From positions 744,001 through 808,000 of the forward strand of contig NZ_CP074074.1 in the NCBI RefSeq assembly GCF_045788535.1: a stretch of DNA of 64,000 bases. The letters are read 5' to 3'. This DNA is from Allotamlana fucoidanivorans (GTDB lineage Bacteria > Bacteroidota > Bacteroidia > Flavobacteriales > Flavobacteriaceae). Positions 16,361 through 25,095 of this stretch are shown here, in pieces (position 1 is the stretch's first letter; each line of letters opens with the position of its first letter). The translations under genes and the position numbers were made by a program. The notes under the pieces were generated by a model. It was not told where the DNA came from, made no database searches, and worked only from the letters and a program-made list of their open reading frames with translations.

Positions 16361-17725
16361 ATGCGACACATTTTAATTATTGGTGCCGGTAAATCTACAT
16401 CGTATCTTTTAAAATACCTATTAGAAAAATCTGCTACTGAAAACTTATTCATTACCATAGGTGATTTGAATACTGAACGTATCAAGACGATGATTGGCTC
16501 GCATAACCATTGCAACATTATTAAGTTAGACATCTTTAATGAAATGGCACGAGTTGAAGCTATTCAAAATGCAGATATCGTTATTTCCATGTTACCTGCC
16601 CATTTACATATACAGGTAGCTAAAGATTGTGTGACTTTCAACAAGCATATGGTTACAGCATCTTATGTTAGTTCAGACATGCAACAACTACATAAAGAAG
16701 CCAAGAGAAAAAACTTAATCCTATTAAATGAAATAGGTGTAGACCCTGGTATCGATCATATGAGTGCTATGCAGGTGCTTGATAAAATTAGATCAAAAGG
16801 TGGAAAAATAATTCTATTTGAGTCATTTACTGGTGGACTGGTTGCCCCTGAAAGCGATACGAATTTATGGAATTACAAGTTTACCTGGAACCCAAGAAAT
16901 GTAGTTATAGCTGGTCAAGGCGGCGCTGCAAAATTTCTTCAAGAAGGCACCTTTAAATACATTCCCTACAACCAACTGTTTAGGCGTACCGAATTTTTAA
17001 ATATTGATAACTATGGTCAATTTGAAGTTTACGCTAACCGAGATTCTTTAAAATACCAACAGGCTTATGGTTTAAACCATGTAGCAACACTTTACAGAGG
17101 CACTATAAGACGTGTGGGATTTTGTAGAGCATGGCATATTTTTGTAACGCTGGGTATGACCGATGATAGCTATATTATTGAAGATAGTGAACATATGAGT
17201 TATAGAGATTTTGTGAATGCCTTTTTACCTTACAGCCCAAGTGATTCTGTTGAGCTTAAACTAAGACATCAACTTAAAATTGATCAAGATGATATTGTTT
17301 GGGATAAACTTGTTGAATTAAATTTATTTAGTGCTGACAAACCTGTTTTATTAAAAAAGGCTACACCTGCTCAAATACTACAGAAAATTTTAATGGATAG
17401 CTGGACACTCTCAGAAAACGATAAAGATATGATTGTGATGTATCATAAATTTGGCTATGAACTTGATGGTAAAAAGCATCAAATTGATGCCAATATGGTA
17501 GTTCTTGGTACCAATCAAACATATACCGCCATGGCTAAAACCGTAGGACTTCCAGTAGCTATGGCCACAATCGCCATTTTAAATAAAAAAATTACATCGC
17601 CTGGTGTACAAATACCTGTAACTAAAGAAATTTATACCCCCATTTTATTAGAACTTCAAAACCACGGTATAATTTTTAATGAGAGAGAAGTACCATATTT
17701 AGGGTACAATCCCTTAAACAATTAA
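16361..17725 (+). CDS. saccharopine dehydrogenase-family oxidoreductase
   Basis: A 454-residue protein with an N-terminal Rossmann motif ILIIGAGKSTSYLL (residues 4-17), the saccharopine dehydrogenase NADP domain (VISMLPAHLHIQVAKDCV, LLNEIGVDPGIDHM) and the C-terminal catalytic-type domain ending in TSPGVQIPVTKEIYTPIL. Family members work in lysine/saccharopine or carboxyspermidine metabolism; the substrate here is not certain. No lysine genes flank it. An Lrp-type regulator follows 174 nt downstream on the same strand. Confidence 0.86.
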   Translation: MRHILIIGAGKSTSYLLKYLLEKSATENLFITIGDLNTERIKTMIGSHNHCNIIKLDIFNEMARVEAIQNADIVISMLPAHLHIQVAKDCVTFNKHMVTASYVSSDMQQLHKEAKRKNLILLNEIGVDPGIDHMSAMQVLDKIRSKGGKIILFESFTGGLVAPESDTNLWNYKFTWNPRNVVIAGQGGAAKFLQEGTFKYIPYNQLFRRTEFLNIDNYGQFEVYANRDSLKYQQAYGLNHVATLYRGTIRRVGFCRAWHIFVTLGMTDDSYIIEDSEHMSYRDFVNAFLPYSPSDSVELKLRHQLKIDQDDIVWDKLVELNLFSADKPVLLKKATPAQILQKILMDSWTLSENDKDMIVMYHKFGYELDGKKHQIDANMVVLGTNQTYTAMAKTVGLPVAMATIAILNKKITSPGVQIPVTKEIYTPILLELQNHGIIFNEREVPYLGYNPLNN

Positions 17726-17899
17726 ACTGCTTGGCTTTACATTAATACCAAAATATCCCCCTTCAAGCTTATAAATCTTTAAACGATATCAATAGTCTTT
17801 GAATTCCTTTAAAAAAACATTTCATTCTTATAGCTTTTTATCAATTATAATTACAAATTAAAATCAAATCACTATTTTTACCGTCAAACCACAACACTA

Positions 17900-18367
17900 A
17901 TGAAAAAACAAAAAGCTATTACCATTGATGGGATTGACAAAAAAATACTTCGCGTTTTAACCGAAGACGCCAGAACACCTATTTTAGAAATTGCACGAAA
18001 TGTAGGCATCTCAGGAGCAGCCATTCACCAACGTCTTAGGAAACTTGAAAAATCAAAGCTTTTAGCGGGTTCTAAATTCATAATAAACCCAGAGGTTTTA
18101 GGCTATTCAACCATGGCCTTTGTTGGTATTTATTTAGACAAAGCGGCTATTACAGATGATGTTGTAAAAGCATTAAAGCGTTTCCCTGAAGTATTAGAAT
18201 GTCATTTTACTACGGGAAACTATAATTTATTTATCAAACTATTAGCTTATGATAATGAGCATTTAATGCATTTACTTAATAAAAATATTCAATCTATAGC
18301 CGGTGTCTTAAGAACCGAATCGCTTATTTCATTACATCAACAAATTGATAGACAGATTAAAGTATAG
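17900..18367 (+). CDS. Lrp/AsnC-family transcriptional regulator
   Basis: A 155-residue regulator: an AsnC-type helix-turn-helix at about 12-62 (IDKKILRVLTEDARTPILEIARNVGISGAAIHQRLRKLE) and a C-terminal ligand-binding RAM domain (LECHFTTGNYNLFIKLLA). Such proteins sense amino acids and form octamers. It follows the saccharopine dehydrogenase-family gene, which hints at amino-acid control of that neighbour but does not prove it. Confidence 0.92.
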   Translation: MKKQKAITIDGIDKKILRVLTEDARTPILEIARNVGISGAAIHQRLRKLEKSKLLAGSKFIINPEVLGYSTMAFVGIYLDKAAITDDVVKALKRFPEVLECHFTTGNYNLFIKLLAYDNEHLMHLLNKNIQSIAGVLRTESLISLHQQIDRQIKV

Positions 18368-18450
18368 TACTTTTTCACATCAAAAACACTGTATTTTAAA
18401 CTATTGCAAAATTTTTCATTAACTTTATTACTAGTTAACTTACGAGCCTA

Positions 18451-19032
18451 GTGAAAAGTTTGATTTTTATTTGTGTATCATGCTCATTATTTTTCTCTAA
18501 TAGTTTTGCTCAAAACATTGCATGGAATCAAAACTTTAATGAGATTAATTTAAATGCTTTGGCATTAGCTATCGGTGGTATTAGTGTGAGCTATGAGCGT
18601 ACCTTAGCTAAAAATTCAGGTATAGGTATATCTACTTTTATTGCTTTTGACGAAGACGTCAAAAATGATTTTTTTAATTATTACGTAACCCCATATTATA
18701 GATTTTATTTGGGTAAAAAATACGCTTCTGGGTTTTTCCTTGAAGGGTTTGGTATGTTAAACTCCCAAAATATTAAGAAATATACCGGCGAAACTAGAAC
18801 CATTTTTGGCTGGGGTCTATTTCCTGATATCAAAATTAGAGAAACCCGCACTGAAAAGGTAACAGATTTTGCGCTTGGCATAGGTTTAGGCTCAAAATGG
18901 ATTACCCGTTCAAATATCATCATAGCTTTTAATATTGGCGTGGGAAGCAATCTCTTTGGAGATTATGGCAATGCGTCTACGAATAAACGTATCATTGGAA
19001 AATCCTCTATATCAGCCGGCTATCGATTTTAA
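18451..19032 (+). CDS. outer-membrane beta-barrel-like protein (DUF3575-like)
   Basis: A 193-residue exported protein: signal peptide at residues 1-20 (cut SFA-QN), then alternating beta-strand sequence (ISVSYERTLAKNSGIGIST, VTPYYRFYLGKKYASGFFLEGF, FALGIGLGSKWI) ending SAGYRF, with the terminal aromatic residue typical of outer-membrane barrels. Start codon GTG at 18451; no in-frame ATG fits. Function unknown. It resembles DUF3575 proteins. Confidence 0.72.
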   Translation: MKSLIFICVSCSLFFSNSFAQNIAWNQNFNEINLNALALAIGGISVSYERTLAKNSGIGISTFIAFDEDVKNDFFNYYVTPYYRFYLGKKYASGFFLEGFGMLNSQNIKKYTGETRTIFGWGLFPDIKIRETRTEKVTDFALGIGLGSKWITRSNIIIAFNIGVGSNLFGDYGNASTNKRIIGKSSISAGYRF

Positions 19033-19034
19033 AT

Positions 19035-19075
19035 AAAAAACGCCTGAATAAAAAAACTCAGGCGCCTTATTTTTT
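19035..19075. terminator. bidirectional terminator between the barrel protein gene and glyS
   Basis: The stem CGCCTGA/TCAGGCG has a 10-nt loop and T-rich runs on both strands, placed between convergent genes. Confidence 0.88.
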
Positions 19076-19092
19076 ACAATTCTATATCGTGG

Positions 19093-20640
19093 TTATTCTT
19101 TCATTTTCAATAACCATGAACGCACATCCACTTCATTTTTGATGATAGTTCTTAAATCATCTATCTTAACACGTTGTTGTTCCATGGTATCACGATGACG
19201 AATGGTAACCGTGTTATCTTCAAGCGTATCATGATCTACAGTAATACAGAACGGTGTTCCGTTAGCATCTTGTCTGCGGTAACGTCTTCCAACCGCATCC
19301 TTTTCATCGTAAATAACATTGAAATCCCACTTCAATTCATCTACTATTTTCCTAGCTACATCAGGCAATCCATCTTTTTTAACTAAAGGTAAAACAGCTG
19401 CTTTTACAGGTGCTAAAACACTTGGTAATTTTAAAACTGTTCTTGATGTACCGTTTTCTAATTCTTCTTCAACTAACGAATTTGAGAATACCGCTAAGAA
19501 CATTCTATCTAACCCAATAGACGTTTCTAACACATAAGGCACATAGCTTTTATTTTCTTCTGGATCAAAATATTGTAGTTTTTTGCCAGAGTATTTTTCG
19601 TGTTGTGATAAATCAAAATCGGTACGTGAATGAATCCCTTCTAGTTCTTTAAATCCGAATGGGAATTTAAACTCAATATCGCAAGCAGCATCAGCGTAGT
19701 GTGCTAATTTTTCATGGTCGTGAAATCGGTAATTGTCTGCTCCCATTCCTAATGATAAATGCCATTTAAGTCTGGTTTCTTTCCAATGTTCATACCATTC
19801 TTGTTGCGTGCCTGGCTTGATAAAAAACTGCATTTCCATTTGTTCAAACTCACGCATTCTAAAGATAAATTGTCTGGCGACAATTTCATTTCTGAATGCC
19901 TTACCTGTTTGCGCAATTCCAAACGGAATCTTCATACGTCCCGTTTTTTGAACGTTTAAGAAATTTACGAATATACCTTGGGCCGTTTCAGGACGTAAGT
20001 ATAAATCCATAGCATTTTCTGCTGAAGCTCCTAATTTGGTACCAAACATCAAGTTGAATTGCTTCACATCAGTCCAGTTTTTACTTCCTGTAAGCGGATC
20101 GGCTATTTCTAACTCTTCAATAAGCGCTTTTACATCTGCTAAATCTTCATTTTCTAATGATTTGGCCATTCGTGACAGAATGCTGTCAATTTTTTCTTGA
20201 TAACTTAGTACACGACCGTTAGTCGACACAAATTCCTCCTTATTAAAAGCGTCTCCAAAGCGTTTTTCGGCTTTAGCCACTTCTTTATCAATTTTTGCTT
20301 CTATTTTAGCACAATAATCTTCAATTAAAACATCAGCTCTATACCGTTTTTTAGAATCTTTGTTATCAATTAAAGGATCATTAAAAGCATCAACATGCCC
20401 TGAGGCTTTCCATGTAGTAGGATGCATAAAAATTGCCGCATCAATCCCTACTATATTGTCATGCATTTGCACCATGGCTTTCCACCAATAGTCGCGAATG
20501 TTTTTCTTTAGTTCAGCACCATTTTGAGCATAGTCATAAACTGCACTTAAACCATCATATATTTCGCTACTTTGAAATACATACCCGTACTCCTTAGCAT
20601 GCGATATTACCTTCTTAAATTTATCATCTTGATTTGCCAT
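19093..20640 (-). CDS. glyS: glycyl-tRNA synthetase (single-chain, alpha2 type)
   Basis: A 515-residue class II synthetase charging tRNA-Gly. Visible: FQSSEIYDGLSAVYDYAQNGAELKKNIRDYWW at the N-terminus, RPETAQGIFVNF, GKAFRNEI (motif 2), FEQMEMQFF, and the C-terminal anticodon domain with CITVDHDTLEDNTVTIRHRD. This is the eukaryote/archaea-like single-subunit form, the usual one in Bacteroidota, not the glyQ/glyS heterotetramer. Confidence 0.96.
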   Translation of the reverse strand: MANQDDKFKKVISHAKEYGYVFQSSEIYDGLSAVYDYAQNGAELKKNIRDYWWKAMVQMHDNIVGIDAAIFMHPTTWKASGHVDAFNDPLIDNKDSKKRYRADVLIEDYCAKIEAKIDKEVAKAEKRFGDAFNKEEFVSTNGRVLSYQEKIDSILSRMAKSLENEDLADVKALIEELEIADPLTGSKNWTDVKQFNLMFGTKLGASAENAMDLYLRPETAQGIFVNFLNVQKTGRMKIPFGIAQTGKAFRNEIVARQFIFRMREFEQMEMQFFIKPGTQQEWYEHWKETRLKWHLSLGMGADNYRFHDHEKLAHYADAACDIEFKFPFGFKELEGIHSRTDFDLSQHEKYSGKKLQYFDPEENKSYVPYVLETSIGLDRMFLAVFSNSLVEEELENGTSRTVLKLPSVLAPVKAAVLPLVKKDGLPDVARKIVDELKWDFNVIYDEKDAVGRRYRRQDANGTPFCITVDHDTLEDNTVTIRHRDTMEQQRVKIDDLRTIIKNEVDVRSWLLKMKE

Positions 20641-20644
20641 GCTG

Positions 20645-20652
20645 CAAAAATA
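20645..20652 (-). promoter_or_regulatory. -7 promoter box of glyS
   Basis: The minus strand reads TATTTTTG only 5 nt before the glyS ATG, which would give a transcript with almost no leader. The -33 box is not evident. Confidence 0.3.
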
Positions 20653-20747
20653 TAAAACCGCTTGTAACTAAAAGCTTGTTTATTAAAAAATAACGATTGA
20701 ATACCTTCATTTTTTTACCTAAGTTTACAAGATTACATTCATAAACC

Positions 20748-21428
20748 ATGCTCAAATCTTTAATCAATTTATTTTTTCCAAAAGTATGTTGTGCATGCTC
20801 TAATTTTTTAGGGGATTATGAAGACACTATTTGCACCAATTGCCGGCATGATTTACCTGTAACCAATTTTCATTTTGATAAAACAGATAATGTTGCTAAA
20901 GTGTTGTATGGTCGTGCAAAAATTGAAACTGGTACGGCATTATTCCGATTTGAAAAACAGAGTAAAGTGCAACACCTTATTCATAATTTAAAATACAAAA
21001 ACCAAGAACAAATTGGTGTTGTTCTAGGCAACTGGTTAGGGCATGAACTACAAGAATGCGATGCTTTTAAGCAAATTGATGCTGTTATACCTGTGCCTCT
21101 TCACAAGAAAAAACTGCAACAAAGAGGATTTAATCAAGTGGCTAAATTTGGCCAACAAATAGCACAGGCTTTACAGGCTGATTATATAGATGATGTGCTA
21201 CTAAAAGTGACCAACACCTCATCACAAACCAAGAAAAATCGCCTTACACGATGGCAAAAAAGCGCTGAACTCTTTGCCTTAGTCAATCAAGAAAAAATTG
21301 AGAACAAACATCTATTACTTGTTGATGACTTGATTACTACTGGCGCAACCATGGAGGCTTGCATTCTAGTTTTAAGCCAAGCTAAGAATATAAAAATTAG
21401 CATTGCTACTATGGCAATAGCCCTATGA
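20748..21428 (+). CDS. ComF-family phosphoribosyltransferase-like protein
   Basis: A 226-residue ComF-family protein. A double zinc-ribbon-like N-terminus (CCACSNF, CTNCRHDL) is followed by a phosphoribosyltransferase domain (IPVPLHKKKLQQRGFNQ; the PRPP loop LLVDDLITTGATM near the C-terminus). ComF proteins take part in DNA uptake in some bacteria; in Bacteroidota the role is not established. No other competence gene is nearby. Confidence 0.9.
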   Translation: MLKSLINLFFPKVCCACSNFLGDYEDTICTNCRHDLPVTNFHFDKTDNVAKVLYGRAKIETGTALFRFEKQSKVQHLIHNLKYKNQEQIGVVLGNWLGHELQECDAFKQIDAVIPVPLHKKKLQQRGFNQVAKFGQQIAQALQADYIDDVLLKVTNTSSQTKKNRLTRWQKSAELFALVNQEKIENKHLLLVDDLITTGATMEACILVLSQAKNIKISIATMAIAL

Positions 21429-21449
21429 ATTACACGTTATATCTTGAAA

Positions 21450-21479
21450 ATTATGTAGGTTTGTAAAAATTTAAATTTG
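21450..21479 (+). promoter_or_regulatory. promoter of the Ig-like lipoprotein gene
   Basis: TTTG at 21450-21453, an 18-nt spacer and TAAATTTG at 21472-21479. The ATG follows only 3 nt later, so transcription would start at or within the start codon. Confidence 0.45.
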
Positions 21480-21482
21480 CTG

Positions 21483-23090
21483 ATGAATAAGACGCTTTCA
21501 AATTTTATTTTCGCCTTTATTTTAGGTATTATTTTTATCAACTGTGCCAACCGAGGCACGCCTCAAGGCGGACCAAAAGATGAAACACCTCCAGTTATTA
21601 TAGCGTCATCTCCAGAGAACAACTCAATACATTTTGATGCGGAAGAAATTGAAATCACCTTTGATGAGTATATCAAAATTAAAGATCTTTCAAAACAACT
21701 TATTATTTCGCCTCCTATGAAGCATAAACCTGATATTACCCCTTTAGGTAATGCCAGTAAAAAAATCACCATAAAAATAAATGACACGTTAGAACCCAAT
21801 GCTACATATGCCTTTAACTTTGGTAATAGCATACAAGACAACAACGAAGGCAACCCTTACCCGTATTATCGATATGTATTTTCCACTGGTGACTACATTG
21901 ATTCCTTAACCGTACAAGGCACCATTGTTCATGCTATTGACACAAAACCTGAATCCTTTGTAAATGTGGGGCTTTATGAAGTTGACTCTACGTTTACAGA
22001 CTCTATCATTTACACAGAAGTACCTAAGTACATTACAAATACTTTAGATAGCTTAACTACTTTTTCTATTGAAAACATAAAAGCAGGTAAATATTTGCTT
22101 GTTGCATTAAAAGACAATAATGGAGACAATAAATTTCAACAGAAAACAGACCAAATTGCCTTTCAAAGCACGTTTATTGAAGTTCCTACAGATTCGTTAT
22201 ACACCTTGAAATTATTTTCAGAAGAATTGGATTATAAGGCAACCAGACCACGACTCATTTCGGGAGAAAAAATAGCCTTTGGCTACGAAGGAAATTATGA
22301 GGGCATGAATATCAAATTAGTGTCTGAAACACCAGCCGAGTTTGAATACAGGGTTACAAAAGACCCAAAAACCGACACATTAAATTACTGGTACAAGCCG
22401 AGATTAGAGGTAGATTCTCTTGTTTTTAATGTTTCACATCCTACTCTCTTTGAAAAAGACTTCACCGTGCGTATTAGTGAGCAAAAAAGAGATTCGTTGA
22501 TATTAGATGCCTCCCCCGAGGGCACCATTGGCCTAGATGAACCTTTTAAAATTTCAGGCTCTACGCCTATTGATCATTTTGATGCTTCAAAAGTTAAAAT
22601 CATGGACAGAGATTCTACCATAATAGCCTTTACATCAACCTTTGATAGTATTAACAACACCTATGCTTTAGATTTCAATAAAACTGAAGATAACGGCTAT
22701 CAAGTGCAGCTTCTCCCAGAGGCATTCACTGACTTTTTTGAAGATAAAAACGACACCATTTTTTACACATTAAAAACTCGAAAGTCATCCGATTACGGAT
22801 ATGTACGTTTTACATTGGTTAACGCTCAATATCCACTCATCATTCAGTTGACAGATAAAGGTGGTAAGGTAAAACGTGAACAAGCTGTTGCCCAACCAGG
22901 CACTGTAGATTTTTTAAATCTAAGTCCTGCTATGTATTCTATTCGCGTGATTCATGATGCCAATGGTAACCAAAAGTTTGACACGGGTAATTATTTAAAA
23001 AAGATACAACCCGAAAAAGTAAGTCATTTTCAGGATATTGAAATTAGAGCTGATTGGGGTATTCAAGAAACGCTTGAATTTACTCAATAG
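21483..23090 (+). CDS. Ig-like-domain lipoprotein
   Basis: A 535-residue envelope protein. It has a lipoprotein signal (hydrophobic FIFAFILGIIFIN followed by Cys), then an N-terminal bacterial Ig-like (SbsA-type) domain: DETPPVIIASSPENNS, EEIEITFDEYI, NATYAFNFGNSIQD. The remainder is beta-rich with a GKYLLVALKDNNGDNKF segment and a similar IRVIHDANGNQKFDTGNY near the end. I chose the ATG at 21483 over an in-frame TTG at 21477 because it gives a normal signal peptide. Function unknown; common in Flavobacteriaceae. Its last 11 nt overlap the convergent omega-amidase gene. Confidence 0.85.
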   Translation: MNKTLSNFIFAFILGIIFINCANRGTPQGGPKDETPPVIIASSPENNSIHFDAEEIEITFDEYIKIKDLSKQLIISPPMKHKPDITPLGNASKKITIKINDTLEPNATYAFNFGNSIQDNNEGNPYPYYRYVFSTGDYIDSLTVQGTIVHAIDTKPESFVNVGLYEVDSTFTDSIIYTEVPKYITNTLDSLTTFSIENIKAGKYLLVALKDNNGDNKFQQKTDQIAFQSTFIEVPTDSLYTLKLFSEELDYKATRPRLISGEKIAFGYEGNYEGMNIKLVSETPAEFEYRVTKDPKTDTLNYWYKPRLEVDSLVFNVSHPTLFEKDFTVRISEQKRDSLILDASPEGTIGLDEPFKISGSTPIDHFDASKVKIMDRDSTIIAFTSTFDSINNTYALDFNKTEDNGYQVQLLPEAFTDFFEDKNDTIFYTLKTRKSSDYGYVRFTLVNAQYPLIIQLTDKGGKVKREQAVAQPGTVDFLNLSPAMYSIRVIHDANGNQKFDTGNYLKKIQPEKVSHFQDIEIRADWGIQETLEFTQ

Positions 23091-23862
23091 TAAAATGATC
23101 TCTATCGTTTAAAAATTTTAATTTATTTCGGTAGGCTTCAATATGTCGCTTTTCAAGTGTAATGGTTTGAATCGTTTCGGTTCCTGCTTCCGTTTTTAGA
23201 ATCTCTTGTCCCAACACATTATAAACTACTGAGTGCCCTGAATATACACTATTTACACCGTCAACCCCTACTCTATTAACACCAATACAATAGCTCATGT
23301 TTTCAATGGCGCGGGCTTTGAGCAAAGCATCCCAAGCCGTAATTCTGGGCTTTGGCCAGTTAGCTACATAGATTAAAACATCATAGTTGTCAACATTTCT
23401 AGCCCAAACAGGAAAACGCAAATCATAGCATATTAAAGGACATATACGCCACCCTTTATAATCAATTAGCACCTTTTCATCACCTGAAGTATACACCTTA
23501 TCTTCACCAACTAAAGTAAATGTATGGCGTTTGTTATAGGTTGTAATACGTCCGGAGGGTTCTACAAAAAGTAAACGGTTGTAATAGTTTTTATCTTCAT
23601 CAGAAATCACCAAACTTCCTAATATAGCCGCTCCTTTTGTTACGGCTAACTGCTTCATCCATGATACCGTTGCTCCTTCCATAGGTTCTGCTACTTTTGA
23701 AGCGTTCATAGTAAACCCAGAAGTAAACATTTCTGGCAAAACAATGATATCAACAGCCTTGGTTATACCAAGTATTTTCGTTTCAAAATTTTCGCGATTC
23801 GCCTTTGGATTTTCCCAAACCAAATCAGATTGTATTACGGCTATATTTAATTGACTTTGCAT
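23080..23862 (-). CDS. omega-amidase (YafV/Nit2-type carbon-nitrogen hydrolase)
   Basis: A 260-residue nitrilase-superfamily enzyme with the full Glu-Lys-Cys triad: Glu44 in LPEMFTSGF, Lys111 in YNKRHTF and Cys145 in CPLICYDLRFPVW. The family hydrolyses alpha-ketoglutaramate and related omega-amides in the cytoplasm. It lies 34 nt downstream of a methionine aminotransferase gene on the same strand, matching the glutamine-transaminase plus omega-amidase pathway in which the amidase removes the keto-amide product and drives transamination forward. Confidence 0.9.
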   Translation of the reverse strand: MQSQLNIAVIQSDLVWENPKANRENFETKILGITKAVDIIVLPEMFTSGFTMNASKVAEPMEGATVSWMKQLAVTKGAAILGSLVISDEDKNYYNRLLFVEPSGRITTYNKRHTFTLVGEDKVYTSGDEKVLIDYKGWRICPLICYDLRFPVWARNVDNYDVLIYVANWPKPRITAWDALLKARAIENMSYCIGVNRVGVDGVNSVYSGHSVVYNVLGQEILKTEAGTETIQTITLEKRHIEAYRNKLKFLNDRDHFTIE

Positions 23863-23896
23863 ATTATGTTACAAGTTTCACCAAAATATACGCATT

Positions 23897-25039
23897 TTAT
23901 AAATGGCACAAAATATCTGCAGCACGTTTTAAAGAATCTTCAGACTTAGCAAAGCAGAAACGCAAGGCTTTATAGTCTAAATTATTGGTGTTAAAAACGG
24001 ATAATGGAATGGAAGCAATGCCTGATTCTACAGTTAATCGTTTAGCATAGTCTACATCATACTCATCGGTTATTGCAGAATAATTCAATACCTGAAAATA
24101 AGTGCCCTTAGTAGGCACATAAGTAAACCTAGATTCCTTTATGAGGCTTAAAAATAAATCACGTTTCCTTTGATAAAATGCAGATAACCCTAAATAATGC
24201 TCAGGTTCTTGCATATAATCCGCAATCCCTTTTTGGGTGGGATGGTGCACACAAAACACATTAAATTGATGCACTTGCATAAATAACTCCATAAGCGTTT
24301 TTGGAGCACAGCAATACCCTATACGCCAACCTGTATTGTGGAATGTTTTACAAAACGAGGCCACTAAAAAACTTCTTGATTTTAAATCAGGAAACAAACA
24401 TACACTTTGATGCTTGTTAGCATCATAAATCATATGTTCATAAACCTCATCACTTAACACAATAATATTGGTGTCCCTGGTAAGTTCCTGCAACCGCAAC
24501 ATATCTGCCTTTGAAAAAACCATCCCCGTTGGGTTATGCGGCGAATTAATTATAATCATTTTTGTACGAACACTAATGCTTTGCTTTACTTCCTCCCAAT
24601 TTACGCAATACTCTGGTGCCCGAAGTTGTATGAGTACAGGTTTACCGCCATGAAGCCTAATCCCTGGTTCATAACTATCATAAGCTGGTTTAAACACAAT
24701 AACTTCATCACCCTGTTTAATAAAGGTTGTTAATATTGTTGAAATGGCTTGAGTAGCACCAGCGGTGACCGTTATTTCATTATCAGGATGATAGTTGGTA
24801 TGGTATAGCGTTTCTATTTTATTAGCAATAGCCGTTCGCAACTCTAAATTACCTGCCATAGGCGCATATTGATTATACCCAGAATGCATGGCTTGGTTTA
24901 CCAAATCAATAAGTTTTGAATCACTGCCAAAATCTGGAAACCCCTGCGAGAAGTTAATAGCATGGTGCTTTTTTGCCAATCCGCTCATCACTGAAAAAAT
25001 GGTAGTGCCAACATGAGGTAATTTTGAACTGTGCCGCAT
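23897..25039 (-). CDS. methionine aminotransferase (YbdL-type, PLP-dependent)
   Basis: A 380-residue fold-type I aminotransferase. Visible: INFSQGFPDFG at the N-terminus, TVTAGATQAISTIL, INSPHNPTGMVFS, the aromatic/Asp PLP contact LSDEVYEHMIYD, and the Schiff-base lysine in SFCKTFHNTGWRIGYC. Relatives such as YbdL transaminate 4-methylthio-2-oxobutanoate to methionine, with glutamine as a favoured donor. The omega-amidase gene directly downstream supports a role in methionine salvage; other salvage genes are not in this window. Confidence 0.9.
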   Translation of the reverse strand: MRHSSKLPHVGTTIFSVMSGLAKKHHAINFSQGFPDFGSDSKLIDLVNQAMHSGYNQYAPMAGNLELRTAIANKIETLYHTNYHPDNEITVTAGATQAISTILTTFIKQGDEVIVFKPAYDSYEPGIRLHGGKPVLIQLRAPEYCVNWEEVKQSISVRTKMIIINSPHNPTGMVFSKADMLRLQELTRDTNIIVLSDEVYEHMIYDANKHQSVCLFPDLKSRSFLVASFCKTFHNTGWRIGYCCAPKTLMELFMQVHQFNVFCVHHPTQKGIADYMQEPEHYLGLSAFYQRKRDLFLSLIKESRFTYVPTKGTYFQVLNYSAITDEYDVDYAKRLTVESGIASIPLSVFNTNNLDYKALRFCFAKSEDSLKRAADILCHL

Positions 25040-25095
25040 CCTTACTAAATTTATGAATTGTTGCTATATAAAATCTGTATTAAATGCTATTCAGG

